From Prototheca cutis (taxonomy: Eukaryota > Chlorophyta > Trebouxiophyceae > Chlorellales > Chlorellaceae), in contig BCIH01000002.1 of assembly GCA_002897115.2 (NCBI GenBank), positions 1,427,648 to 1,491,647 on the forward strand: 64,000 nucleotides of DNA, given 5' to 3'. This document shows, in pieces, positions 1-11,575 of the stretch (position 1 is the first letter of the stretch; every line of letters begins with the position of its first letter). Under the pieces are notes generated by a model. It was not told the origin of the DNA. It made no database searches and saw only the letters and a list, made by a program, of their open reading frames with translations. Position numbers and translations under genes: made by a program.

Positions 1-1143
1 CCCCCCCCGCCAGCGTAGAGGAAACCGTGCCACCGCGTGAGCCAGCAGACCGTCTCGAGGCTCATGCGACGCCCACACGCACCTCGATACACACCAAAAA
101 AAACAGTCATAACAGGGGATGGCCTCCCCGCCCAATGCCTCGGCCCGGGTGAGGGTTCCGGCAGTCCCACCGGAGTACGGAGCGCCCCCCGGTCCTCGGG
201 TCCTCAGAGGCCACCACCGCCCAGCCCAAATCCCTCAGCTCACCGGCCAAGAAGTGCCATCGACGGACGTCAGTTCTAAGAAAGAGCTTTCCTAGCTTGA
301 GGCTTGGGTTCCGCACGGGAGCAGAGAGGTAGCCGAAAAGGAAAAGGATCCAGTGACACAGGTCGCCGCCGAGCGCCCATAGGCTGCGCCCGAAAAGCAG
401 CTCTCCTGACAACAAGCTTTGTACGGGTGTCAAGGCTCCACTGAGGGCAAGGAGAATGCGGGCGAGCGAGAGCTTGAGCAGCACACTCGTCACGGAGAGG
501 TGGGGCGGAGCGCCGGGACCTTGACTCGCGATGGCTTTCGCCAGCGCCTGAGTCTTCATTACGGTAGCGCCAACAATCACAACATTATGACTGGCGCTTG
601 GCGTGCACAATGGAGGTGGCGCCTCATGTCGGAATTTCGACTCCAGGGTTGGAATTAGGCAACAGGAAATGTATTGTCGGAGAGAGCACGTGACGGGGCA
701 GGGACTCGAGACCGAGGCGAAGGTTGCACTCGTCTTCCCTAGAGGATGGCCTGATGTCAAATGATAGCATAGAGTACACCGTGTACAAGACGTTTGTGTG
801 GCGTGTGCTCGCAGCGTGCTGGCTCGGGCCGGGCGACCCTGAAAGGTTGGCTTGTGTGGCCACGTCAGACCTTGGCAACTGCTGCGTGGTCCCGGCGTAC
901 GAGTGTGGGTACGGACAACCGCGCCGGGAGGCTTGCTCCTGCGCATTCCCTCCACTCAGTGAAGCCAGATCGTCTGCGCTTGCGAACTCAAATTGCTCAG
1001 ATCATGGGTTGGAAATCCTGGGTTGCGTGGGGAGGACGCTCCATCCTTGGCCGGGGCTTCGACTATGGACGGGCACATTTCCTGTGACGCGCAGAGATAA
1101 ATGACCCGCGTCCAGCTAGCGCAGTACAGCTATAACATTCCTA
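1..1143. other. Left-edge region with no supported gene
   Basis: I see no homology-supported gene here. A long open frame on the minus strand (107-955) has no recognisable domain, and its composition looks like chance openness in GC-rich DNA. The segment probably holds the promoter and 5' UTR of the SWAP-type gene that follows, and possibly the end of a neighbour outside the window. Confidence 0.5.
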
Positions 1144-3414
1144 ATGGCAGCGAAACGTCGTGATCAGGCATTTGCGGGCTTGGAGCCTGTGACTGAAGAC
1201 GGGCTGGGGGTTGTGGGCAGGGGGCTGGAGCTCCTGTGCAACCATGACCTCGCGCAGAGCCTGGAAGGCCCTCCAGCGCTCATGCCATGCTGGGGCTTTG
1301 CTGATACAATGGTGGATCGTTTCGATGCCAGGCAAGGCGGGGGGTAGAGGCTGCTGATCGGGTGAGACCCGATCATGTCTGGCAGCCGGCATGAGGGGAG
1401 GGGGCCCGGGGGTGGGAGCTAATCTCCAAGGCCCTCGGCCCCTCTGGCGTGCAGGCTGCTGCTTGACTCCCCACCCCGTGAGGCAAGTACGTACACTCCG
1501 GACGCTGATGAAGCCCAATGGGACGAGGAGCGGTACCGAGACCTTTGGTCTGGTGCGGTGCAGCTGGAGTGGGGTTGGCGGGTTGAGGACTGCCCGCTCG
1601 CACCCAGAGCTCTGCATGATCACGGGGCCAGGCACGCTCCAACATGCGTGTGAGTTCCGTCGAACACCCCCGCATGGATGCAGATCGCGTGTCGGAGGAG
1701 CAGGGGACCGATCGAGGATCAGAGGGGGGATATGCAGCACCGACGGCCACGGCGGCCATCCCGTTCAGCTACGACCGGGAGCTGCCCACGGGCGATGCAG
1801 CCGAGAAGCGGCCGGAAACAAGGCCTGAGCTCCAAGTTCCGGCTCCGACCGCGGAAGACCCACCATTCTTCCCGCTGCCAACCGTCCCAGAGTCCCTGCG
1901 GGCAGAAGGCACCGCGCCTACGACACTCCGCCACTTGATGGTACCGACGTTGTTTGTGGCGGGAAGTGCAGGGCTGTGACAGTGGGTCTGGCAGCTGCGT
2001 GTGTGTGTGAGGGAAGGAGGTCCGAGTGAGACTTGCCAGCGGTTCCAGGTGGCAGATGCTTTCAGTCCAAACTGGGAGGCAGCCCACAGAGATAACCCTA
2101 CTGCCTGTTGCACAGGTGATGCTGCGAGCGGCCGAAGCGGTGCATGGCGGCGGCCCACAGCTGGAGATTGTCATGCGTGCCAAGCACGCCGGCCAGCCCC
2201 TGTTTGCCTTTCTCCAGCCCGAGGAGCCGAGCCACGCCTTTTTCCGCTGGACGCTGGACCGCGGCGCCGTGGAGGCCAGCGCCCTGCACGACGCCGGCGC
2301 TGAAGCTGCCTGGCGCGAAGCGGGCCTGCCGCCGGCGACGTGTGAGGTCATGCGCCTCGCAGCCGCCAAAGCAAGGGTGAGCCGCGGTTGTTGAGAGTGT
2401 GGGAGATGGGGCAGGTGTATTGTACTGTGGTCTACCAAGGATGTGTCAGGAGCTTAGTTGGGCGATTGGAGCAAAGGCCCAAGATGAGGGTAAAAAGAGG
2501 ACGGGTGAGCCGAGCAATGATCCCACCACACACATGCGTGGGATGTGCCGTCGACAAGCGTGCCGCCCAATCCCTGCTCCCCTCCCCTTCCACACACACG
2601 TACGCACACATACACGCGTTACGAACTCGAAACGTGCAGGTGAATGGGCCAGCATTTGAGGAGGAGCTGCGGCAGGCAGTGGGCCCGGCCCCGAGTTTTG
2701 CCTTCCTGGACAGAGGGCACCCAGCCCATGCAGCGTACAGGTGCATTGTGTCACTTGGTTGGCAAGCGGGCAGGCATTGTGCATGCAGGCCGCCGGGCGA
2801 CCGGCGCACCGGGGAGGGCACGGGGGGCTCGGTCCCTGTGAAGGGCTCGGGCACCTCGGATAGAAGGTGCAGTGCCTTGACGTAAGGCCAGGAACTGTTG
2901 CAGCTGAATCAAACGGCGTCATGGGCCGCATGCAGACGGCTGGTGCAGGGCCCTAGCGGGGAGGGGGGAGCAGGAAGTGGCCCTGTAGCTGCAGTGCAGC
3001 CCGGCGCGGGTCAAGCACCGTCTGCTGAAGGTGTGGAGGCTCCGACACACAGCACAGCAGCTGCGCCGCCCCAACCACCTGCTGCGTCTGACCTCCCGCC
3101 TTGGCTGGTGGGAAGGCAGCAGCCTGGAGTGCAGCAGCAGGCAGCATTCCAGGAGGAGGCTGGGCACCATGGCATCGAGGGGGAGTCCGGGGACGCTGCC
3201 GATGAAAGCCGCCTGGCGGCCAGGCGACGGTGGGTGCTGGTCCACGTGATCAGAGGGAAGGGCAAGGGAGCTGTGGGGCCCTCGTATGACTGCAGCGATG
3301 CAATACCTCTGAAACCATGACCCCTTGCATGCAGCACCAATCAGCGCAAGGATCCCGGTGCCATGCAGGCGGGCCCAGCTGTTCTTGCAGAAAATGGAAC
3401 GCAGGGAGACATGA
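1144..3414 (+). CDS. SWAP/SURP-domain splicing regulator (SFSWAP-like)
   Basis: Predicted nuclear pre-mRNA splicing regulator of the suppressor-of-white-apricot family. About six exons carry its hallmarks in order. Exon 1 has the N-terminal SWAP block ending MVDRFDAR (compare DRYD). Exon 2 (about 1490-1550) carries DEERYRDL, matching the family's EERY motif. Exon 3 (about 1740-1939) has an IPFSYD linker. A first SURP module lies at 2119-2378 (GPQLEIVMRAKHAGQPLFAFL, then HAFFRW) and a second at 2641-2731 (NGPAFEEELRQAV, FAFLDRGHP, AAYR). A Pro/Gln-rich exon follows (about 2940-3228). The last short exon (about 3330-3414) is basic (RRAQLFLQKMERRE) and ends at TGA. The start is the first ATG of the exon-1 frame and is uncertain. 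The exon-1 donor appears to be GC (CAG|GCAAGG). No RS domain is visible. The family call is firm; the termini are less so. Confidence 0.68.
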
Positions 3415-4414
3415 AAACCCCCTCTGTGCCGGAGACTGAACTGTCTGAAGGAGCGATGTGCACCACAATCCATCCTATCCATGCCGTGATTGCCTTGTGT
3501 CCCGTGGCCATGACAGTCCCAATTGTGTGTCTACTGGAGCGTGAGAGAAAGACACGTGGAGGAGATCCCCACATGATTGAACATTACGACGGCAAAGCGG
3601 TTTGGAGCTGGCACTGCTTTGGTGTCCAGGTTAGGGGGAATTACACACACATGAAACTGTGGTCCCTGAACGCCATCGGTTGCATTCCCCACAGTTCATG
3701 CCAACTGCTGAGCGAAATGGCTACGATGCCCTGTTCGAACTGCACAAACGCATGGAGCGTCCATTCGGTTGGTGCCCTGGTCGCCACTGGCGCCACTCGT
3801 CATTCCAACGGTACCCTCGAGCTCGGCCTTGCGACGACAGAGCAGCACGTGCACGTGTACCTGTGGCTCGGTTGTCAGACACGGACCCGGACAGCTGTCA
3901 GACCCGGAGTCGTTGGTTCGCTGGTCAAGGCGTCCTCGCTGTTGTTAGCAAGGACCCCGGCGGTTCGAATGAAAACGCGCTTGCATTTCGAAAAACGGCG
4001 TCTGGTCCCGAAATAAATTGAACCAGTCACTGGTCGTGTAATCTCATTTTATATTGATCCCTCAACAAGTTATCTAAGTCTGTGCACTGCCATTTTAATT
4101 ATCAAACGACTGCCCGGCACCACGAGCGGGTCTGGCGGCAGCCGCCCAAGGTCCACAGCCGTGCCTCACCGCAAGCCAATTCGCACACTTCCTCCCATCA
4201 CAGTCAGGTATTGCGGTAGCGACAATAGTTGTTTCTGATGCAGCATGTTGCAGAGCGGTCTCTGTCGTGAAAGGCCTGACCACGGCATCCCTGTTGACGT
4301 ATCCACGATTTCAGTCGACTCGGATTGTTTCGGCTCCGAACGTGATCGAAGGCGTAGAAAATGGAGTGAAAACGATCCCCTTCTTCCCATTCAAATGCTC
4401 CCCTTGCAGTCAAT
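3415..4414. other. Intergenic region with one exon-like island
   Basis: No complete gene is seen between the SWAP-like gene and the first wall-protein gene. One island at about 3698-3768 lies between a CACAG acceptor and a GTTGGT donor and reads ERNGYDALFELHKRME in one frame. It could be a small unassigned exon or an alternative 3' exon of the upstream gene. The last 350 bases are the promoter of the downstream gene. Confidence 0.4.
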
Positions 4415-5858
4415 ATGAAGACCGCTGCGGTCCTTGCAGCAGCGCTGTGCCTGTTGTTAGGAGCGGCTTGTGCCTACCCGACCATTGGGTCATCGGACCA
4501 CTTCGACGGTGGGTTGCTGGCGGAGGGATCACATTTTGGGCACCGTTAGATCTGCGCTGCGGTGGAGACGCCAGGAGATCAAACCCCCTACGTTCTGCAG
4601 AAGAGGACAACGCCGTGCTTGGGAGACTCCTGGCGGAAATGGACACAGATGCGTCTGTACCAGATTCTGAAGTTCAAGTCGATGCATTTGCACCGGGCCC
4701 TGAGACGAACACTCCCTCCCCTGCTTCCGCACCTTCTCCCGCGGCTGCCGTCCCACCGGCAGAGGTGCCCAGCCCATCACCTCCATCCCCAATCTCCCGC
4801 CCGCCTCCTAGTCCTGTGTCTACCAGTCCACCCCCTAGCCCCGAGCCGGCGCCCAGTCCTGCGCCAGCGCCCAGCCCAAAGCAGAGCCACCCTCCTCCCC
4901 TGTCCCCGCCGCCCTCTCCTCCTCCCAGCCCTCCTCCGCCTTCTCCACCCCCCCCTAGCCCTCCCCCAAGCCCACCACCCAGCCCACCACCCAGCCCGCC
5001 ACCGCCATCTCCTCCTCCGCCCAGCCCTCCCCCAAGCCCGCCACCGCCATCTCCTCCTCCGCCCAGCCCGCCTCCAAGCCCGCCCACCTGCGGTGAGAAT
5101 GTCGCACCCCAGTGCCGCCTGTACACGGAGGGTGCTGCCTGCTGTGAGGAAGGCCTCTTCCTCAACCGCCCCTGGGCCACCGTGAACATCCTGTGCACTG
5201 CTCCCACCGTCATCCTGCCCAAGTGCATCGCTGTGAAAGGTGCGGCGGGTTGGCTTTGGAGTGCTGTCATGTGTTCATGGGCGATGACCGCTTCCAGGCA
5301 TGCAGACCACCAGCAATCCACGACTGCTGCTTGGTATGCCAATGTATGCATGTGTGTCGCGTCCTGTTCTGTTGATGCACCATGCATCCCCTCAACACAC
5401 CCCCACACACAAACACTCCCTCAGGTCCTGCTAACGTGAGCATTGTTGATGGCATGGTGCCCAACCCCAGCTGGGGCCGCACCTTCCGCTTCATCGCCAG
5501 CTGGGGTGGCGCGAGCGGTGACGCCGAGTACACTGGCCCTGTGCGCCTGGCTGTGCGCACCGACATTGCCGGCTGCGGTCTGGCCACATCGCTGTGCTCT
5601 GTTGGCGCCAGCAACTATGATGCCATCCGTCGCTCCAAGCTCAACGTCATCCATGCACAGGCCAACGGCCCCGCCAACGTCACCGTGGTGCTGGACGACT
5701 GGGATGAGGTGTCGAGCCCCCTGGTGGCATGGACCATCAATGGCACGACAGGGGACTGCGCCGCAGCGCCGATGACGCAGGCGTTTTTCGACGGCAAGGG
5801 TTACCTCAAGCCCAACGCCACGGAGCCCTCCCTCTGCGAGACCACCAGCCGCGACTGA
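4415..5858 (+). CDS. Secreted hydroxyproline-rich, Cys-rich wall protein (copy 1)
   Basis: Probable extracellular matrix or cell-wall glycoprotein of 388 aa in three phase-consistent exons (4415-4508, 4601-5239, 5425-5858). Residues 1-21 are a clear signal peptide (MKTAAVLAAALCLLLGAACA). An acidic linker follows, then a roughly 120-residue Pro/Ser tract of SPPPP and PSP repeats, typical of Hyp-rich glycoproteins. A Cys-rich module comes next (C..N.APQCRLYTEGAACC, later ILCT and PKC), then a C-terminal domain opening with GPANVSIVD and NPSWGRTFRFIASW. Several NxS/T sequons are present. The Ser-Pro spacer plus Cys-rich head resembles volvocine pherophorins in plan, but I cannot identify the C-terminal domain with that family. 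A tandem paralogue lies immediately downstream in the same orientation. Exact role unknown. Confidence 0.8.
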
Positions 5859-6571
5859 CCGCGGTTTGGTGCGCGCGCCGATGGACCGTAGCGTTCAAAA
5901 CCCCTCGTTTCCCCTTGCTCATGCCCACCACTATTTGCCCCATCGCAAGCGTGCCAGCCCACCCACTCACTATTCATGATTCATTTTGGAAACCCATCCG
6001 TCTTTGAAAAGATCAAGACGCCAGCTGGATGATGGTCCAGGCAGGCAGGAGAATGGGGGATGTGGTGGAAAGATGCCATGTGCGTGCTTTCTTCCGCGCG
6101 AAGCTTCTCGTCAGGGCTTGGGCGGCCGGCGGACAAGCTCGAAAAACAAGTGTCCGGGATATGGCGCAACCCCTATCACACGATTCATATCAGCCCAGCT
6201 CGCACACCAGAGGTTGAAAATCTTTTCGGGAAATTTACTTGACCAACGGTCAGTTTGTGCTCCAGGTCTCCGCCTCAGAACGTGACCACAGGGTTTTGCC
6301 GAACCAAGCCGCGTGGGTACCTTCGCGGCCTGTACTTTGCTGGAGAGGCATCCTCCCACCCTAGACTGTGCAGGCCAATTAATCTCCATTGTCCGGTGAG
6401 TGGTTATAAGGCCTGAAGGGCCCTTGGGTCCCGCCCCCAAAGGGTAGTGCTTGACCTGATTGTTTCCCCCTCAACTCCAAGCCCAGTCCAAACCGGGTTT
6501 CCACTCGACCAAAGCGCGCACAGAGCAAAACGAGGATAACCCACTTCCCATACGCATTGTAGTTGAGAAAA
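5859..6571. promoter_or_regulatory. Spacer between the tandem wall-protein genes
   Basis: About 710 bases with no supported gene, holding the 3' UTR of copy 1 and the promoter and 5' UTR of copy 2. No TATA box or other defined element was recognised. Confidence 0.4.
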
Positions 6572-8150
6572 ATGGTGCGCGCACGGTCCCTCTTCTTCCT
6601 GGCGCTCGTCGTCGCGGCCTCGGCGCAGGGTGCGTGGTCAGTCGAGTTGGTTTCCTGGGTGATGCCAGGGAGGTCCGGCGGCGGCCGGCGGATGGGCCGG
6701 CCCGTAGGCCCCACTGGTCTACCGGCTTTCCCGCACGTTAAGACGCGCCCTTTTCCATCCCCAGCATCCCCCGTCCTTGATGGTATTCAACACAGGCATT
6801 GATTCCGATGAGGTGGTGTTTGCGCTGGCTGACGGGCCCGAGCCAGGCCCCGTGCCCGTGCCGGAGCCCGGCCCTGCCCCCGTCCCCAGTCCCGGACCTA
6901 CCCCCGTGCCAAGCCCTGGCCCGGAGCCCGTCCCCACTCCCGAGCCCGCCCCCGCCCCCGCTCCCGAGCCCAGCCCTGCCCCTGCTCCCGCCCCGGAGCC
7001 CGAGCCTGAGCCGGCCCCTGCCCCGGCCCCCAGCATCCCCAGCCCCCCCCCGCCCAGGTGTGCAGCGCAGATACCAGGGTTGAGCGGGTGTCTAAGTTGC
7101 TGCCCGCATGACGCAACAAGGAGCGGCTTGTTTCTTTGCTATGACACGTGCAACTGCGCCTTCCACCGAGCACAAACAGCCGTTTCTAATGCTTTGCCCC
7201 GGCCCATCCTCGAGAGCATACTCCCGCACCTCCCATGTTTCCCCGCAGCCCTCCCCCTCCCCCACCGGCGTGCTACTATGACGTCCCTCCTCAGTGCAAG
7301 ATGTACCTGGAGGGTGCCACCTGCTGCCACGACATCGGCATGACCGTGCCCTCTCCCTTTGTCACCGTCAACGTGTATTGCAGCATGCCCACGGGCATCT
7401 ACGCCTCTTGCCTCTCCATCACCGGTGCGTGGTGGTGCTGCATAGTACTACTAAGAATGATGTTAACAATTGGGTTGATGGGTGTGTGAGGTGTTTTGCA
7501 TCACAGGACAGGCTGTGTTTGAATCTGTGCTCGCAAAGTTGGCGCCATACGATTGCGCAACCCCCTTGCACCAGCCCACCACATGCAACATGATGCCGAA
7601 CGCCTGCGGAGCACAACGCATGTTTCCCCCACCAGCATGTTTACTGAACGAGATACTCTCCTACCCTCTTTCTCACACACCCACATAAAAGAAACACCTC
7701 CACCACCACAAACCAGGCCCTGCCAACGTGAGCGTGGTTGATGCCATGGTACCCAACCCCAGCTGGGGCCGTACTTTCCGTTTCATCGCCAGTTGGGCGG
7801 GCGAGGAGGGCGACCCCCTGTACCGTGGCCCCCTGACCGTCGGCATTGACACCAGCATGGCTGGGTGCTCGCTTTCCACCAACCTCTGCATGGCCGACGG
7901 CATCGAGTACACCTCCATTCAGGCCCCCGGTCTGGAGGAGATCGAGGCCGAGGTCATCACCCCCAACGCCACGGAGATCATCCTGCCGGGCGAGGAGTGG
8001 CTGCGTGGGCCCACGACCGCCTGGACCGACAGCGACACCGGTCTCTGCGGCGGCGCGCCGGTCAACCAGCTTCCCCAGAGCTTCTTCAATGGCATCGGCT
8101 ACCTGAGCCCCGTTGGCAATGCCTCTGACTGCAGCATTGCCTACGACTGA
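6572..8150 (+). CDS. Secreted hydroxyproline-rich, Cys-rich wall protein (copy 2)
   Basis: Paralogue of the preceding gene with the same plan. It has a signal peptide (MVRARSLFFLALVVAASAQ), a short acidic linker (FNTGIDSDEVVFALADG), and a spacer built on alternating Pro-Glu/Pro-Gly/Ala-Pro dipeptides (about 6837-7057). The Cys-rich module (YYDVPPQCKMYLEGATCC; 7249-7424) and the C-terminal domain (GPANVSVVD, NPSWGRTFRFIASW; 7717-8150) follow. The last two introns sit at the same places and phases as in copy 1, which proves tandem duplication. The spacer has diverged most: copy 1 is Ser-Pro, copy 2 Glu/Gly/Ala-Pro. The junction after the signal-peptide exon (donor near 6629, acceptor near 6764) does not fit in phase as I read it, so that intron may have another boundary. 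Probably an extracellular structural glycoprotein. Confidence 0.77.
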
Positions 8151-8750
8151 ATGCATGAATTCGCGGACAGCACGGAGGGACTGCCTTCTTCATCCTCGTT
8201 GCTGCTGATTCCCTACTAGGAGTCACAGCCACGACGTCGTCGAAAGCAGGCCTCTCACAATATGGAGTGAGCGATAGCCATCCCGACCCATCACCACATA
8301 TTTCCATTGATCTGACGCGTGTTTTTTGTCAGCGCAAAGTGTTACTCCATCAGGCATGATTCCACGATCCTGGCACCGCTTGGGGTGGTGCGCCATCGTG
8401 CACACCCCCCCCCCCCCCAGCGGCGCTTATTGCATGACTCCATTCATCCATGATTGTATAATTTTCCGACCATTGTTTAAATGTCTGGATCTACGATGCA
8501 GAGAGATGGGGAGGGGGTCCTGCAGCTGAGAATAAACTCCCTGCGTGACAGGGTGGGTAGGTCTTCCCGTCAAATCCACGGACACGAGGAGCGGCAACGA
8601 GCACCCACCGGGCGCCTCCGGCAGAGTGTGCAGACTCGCAAGCAACTTGCCTGTCCATGCGATGACAAGCAGCGGTACATCAGATTCAATTATATTCCAT
8701 TGCACCAAGTGGTTGCCGTATTGGCAGGACCTGATCAGGAATTCACAACC
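8151..8750. promoter_or_regulatory. Intergenic spacer before RanGAP
   Basis: About 600 bases without a recognisable gene, including a 16-base C run at 8405-8420. Presumably the 3' UTR of the wall-protein gene and the promoter and 5' UTR of RanGAP. No defined motif was recognised. Confidence 0.35.
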
Positions 8751-10666
8751 ATGGCAGCCACGGCGTGGAGCCTGCCGGCCGAGCAGCGTGCCGACACGGT
8801 GGCGCGCGTGAGGGCGAGCCTGGCGGGCATGACCTTTTTCAGGGGCTCCCCACTGCCTGATGCCGACCTGGAATCGGAGGCCGCGAAGCTGGAGGCCTCT
8901 GCATACGAGACGGCAAGGGTGCAGGGCACCACCACCACGGGCAACCGCCCCCACGCCGAGACTCTGCAGGTGAGCGACGTTTTGGGTGGAGGGACAACAG
9001 TGCAGCCCTGGCAGGACCCCAAGCATCACGGTCTTGTTGTGTTTTATTGCATGAAAGCAAGACTCTGTCGCCCTTTCCTCTATGATGCAGGCTTACATCA
9101 ACAAGCTGAGCCAGTTGGTGCTCGAGCGGGTGGCTGCTTCTGGCGAGGTGGCCCAGCCAGCCACCAAGACCTCGCCCCAGCCCGCAGGGGTGAGAGCTTT
9201 TGATTGTTTGTTGTGATGCCCATGGTGACATCATGGCACGGCATGGCATGGGACATTCTGTTTGCACGTGCACGTCTGTGTCCGCCGAACCACACAGCTC
9301 TCCCTCCGCAGATCCAGCCAGCCACCCCTCAGCCGACACCCCTGCCACCAACCCATCCTCGCAGCACCTGGATCTCTCTGGCCAACGGGAGTTTTTGACT
9401 GCCAAGGGTGCCGAAAACGTGCTGGCACCGATGCTGGAGGGCACACACCCCATCACCAAGGCGGGCCTGCTGTTGGATGATCGTTGCCATGCCCCATGTA
9501 TGCATGCATGCATGCTGGAGTGTTGGTCCGTCAAGAAGGGGAGAAGGGTTTGAGCATGTACATTGGTACGAGCAGCACACTGTCCCTCTCGCCCCGCATG
9601 CATGCAGATCAAGTTTAGCACAAAGAGCTTTGGGGACGAGGCGGCGGCTGTGGCAGCCCGCGCCATCGAGCGCATGGGAGACTCGCTGACCCACGCCGAC
9701 ATGGCAGACATCATCGCTGGCCGCCCTGGTGAGTGCATTTTGTTATACACATGACATGACATGACTGTGTTTGTGTGTGTATGTGCTTTGAGTTGGGGTG
9801 GGTGGGGGAGAGGTGCACATTGCACAATGTTCTCTCCCTCGGTATTCAATCTGCATCCCCCACCAACACACACAGAGGACGAGGCGCTGCGTGCACTGCG
9901 GACCATCGCCGCTGCACTTTCCAAGGCCTCGCTGGTGGAGCTGGATCTGTCTGACAACGCCTTGGGCGAGAAGGGTGTCCGTGCCGCCGCCGCCGCCTTT
10001 GTCGACCAGGTGTCAGGGGGAGGGTCGATTTGCTTGCGGAAATTTGGTTTTTCCGCACCGGAATTTCCCCCACACGGATTATTTCCCCCGGGTATTTAAA
10101 CACAATTCACCCCACACGCACATTAAAAAAACCATTATAATAGCCACAACCAGAAAATCCCTCAAAACAACAACAGGCGTCGTTGGAGCGACTCGCTTTC
10201 CGGAACGTTGGCTTCTCTGTGCATGCCAGTGCAGCGCTGGACGAGCTGTTGGTGGAACCGCGCACGCTACGCGCGCTGAGCCTGTACAACAACATGACGG
10301 GCGACGAGGGCGCCGAGCACCTGGCGCGGGTGCTGAGCCGGGCGCCTGAACTCAAGGAGCTGTCGCTGGTGTCCAGCCGCGTCGGCGCCGAAGGCGGCGT
10401 GGCGGTGCTCGAGGCCCTGCGGCCGCGTGCAGCGGCACTGACGCACCTGGACTTGCACGACAACCCCATCACCGAGGAAGCCGTCCCCGCATTCGTGACG
10501 CTACTCCGTGGCGCGGCATCGCTCAAAGTCCTGAATCTCAACGACACGGGGCTGGGCGACGCGGGCGCCGCCGAGATTGTTCGTGTTCTGGGGGAGGCCC
10601 AGCCCCCGCTGGAGGTGAGTGTGTGGGGGGGTATTTCTTTATTCTTATTGTATTTATTCATTCATT

Positions 10667-10740
<74 letters not shown>

Positions 10741-11575
10741 ATCACCACAGACCCTTTTTGAAAACAAACAAAAAGGCCACCATCACACAATCATCACCAC
10801 ACTGCAGGAGCTGCGGCTGTCTTTGAACGAGCTGGCCGAGGAAAGCGCGGAAGCGCTGGTGACGGTGCTGCCGTGCCTGCCAAGGCTGCGGGTGCTGGAC
10901 CTTCGTGAGAACGAGCTCGAGAACGGCGGCCTCCAGATCATTGCCAAGGCATGCTTTTTGGGGGGAGTTTGGGGGGGGGGGGGGGGGGATGGGGGACAGG
11001 GTTTGGGGGTGGTCGTCATTATGCAGTACGACCGAGCGTGGAGGTGAGAACATGTCACATCATTGGTTCACATGCTTATTTGCAATAACAAGACCTCCCA
11101 CAAACCCACTTTCAAAAAAGGGCATTACTGCACTGCACAACCTGGAGTGGCTGGATGTCAGCGCCAACCAGGCCACCGGGGCAGGCGCCGTGGTGATTGC
11201 CCACGCCGCATCGCGCGCCACGGGCCTTGCACACCTTGGGCTGGACGAGAACGAGCTCAGCCAGGCTGCCATCGACAAAGTCAAGGTCAGTCTGTCGGGC
11301 CAATGGTGTTTTGTGTGTGTGTGTGTGCGTTTGCAACTGCTGAGTGCAGGTTTGCTTGTTGGGTTTGGTGCCGAGGACTATTGACGTGTTTGCCGCCGCT
11401 TAATACTGCTGGTGCAGCAAGGGGAGCTGCAATTCACAAATCGTCCATACTGCAGACAATCCTGGAGATGAGTGGGAAGCTGGGTGTGCTGGGCAGCCTG
11501 GACGAGAACATGGAGCCCGATGAGGACGAGGAGATTGATGAGTTGGCCGACGAGCTCACCGAGCTGACCGTTTGA
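8751..11575 (+). CDS. RANGAP: Plant-type Ran GTPase-activating protein (RanGAP)
   Basis: Stimulates GTP hydrolysis by Ran at the cytoplasmic face of the nuclear envelope and so drives nucleocytoplasmic transport and spindle functions. The N-terminal exons (8751-8969 and about 9091-9189) encode a WPP-like domain: SLPAEQRADTVARVRASLAG, then ESEAAKLEASAYETA, then AYINKLSQLVLERVAA. The leucine-rich repeats follow, with several stretches close to land-plant RanGAP: VELDLSDNALGEKGVRA, NNMTGDEGAEHL, SSRVGAEGGVAVLEAL and LGLDENELSQAAID. The protein ends in the acidic tail expected of RanGAP (EPDEDEEIDELADEL) with TAG/TGA-type termination at 11573-11575. The canonical Trp-Pro-Pro tripeptide is not intact. 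At least seven introns are present; one holds a 69-base TG repeat. Confidence 0.9.
10669..10737. repeat. (TG)n microsatellite in a RanGAP intron
   Basis: About 34 uninterrupted TG units inside an intron of RanGAP, shortly after its donor. Similar shorter TG/CA tracts lie in introns at 14408-14439, 49412-49441, 56589-56607, 58750-58777 and 63776-63808. They produce spurious open frames of Cys-Val or His-Thr repeats. Confidence 0.95.

Noticed and set aside
107..955. 282-codon open frame on the minus strand
   Set aside because: No domain, no splice support, irregular composition; long chance frames are common in DNA this GC-rich.
4674..5408. Minus-strand Gly-rich protein
   Set aside because: It is the complement of the Pro-rich spacer of the wall protein; the + strand has the signal peptide and splice-consistent frame.
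8839..9957. 372-codon minus-strand frame
   Set aside because: Lies antisense across RanGAP exons and introns, whose + strand reading is unmistakable.
10669..10737. Cys-Val repeat protein
   Set aside because: Translation of a TG microsatellite inside an intron.
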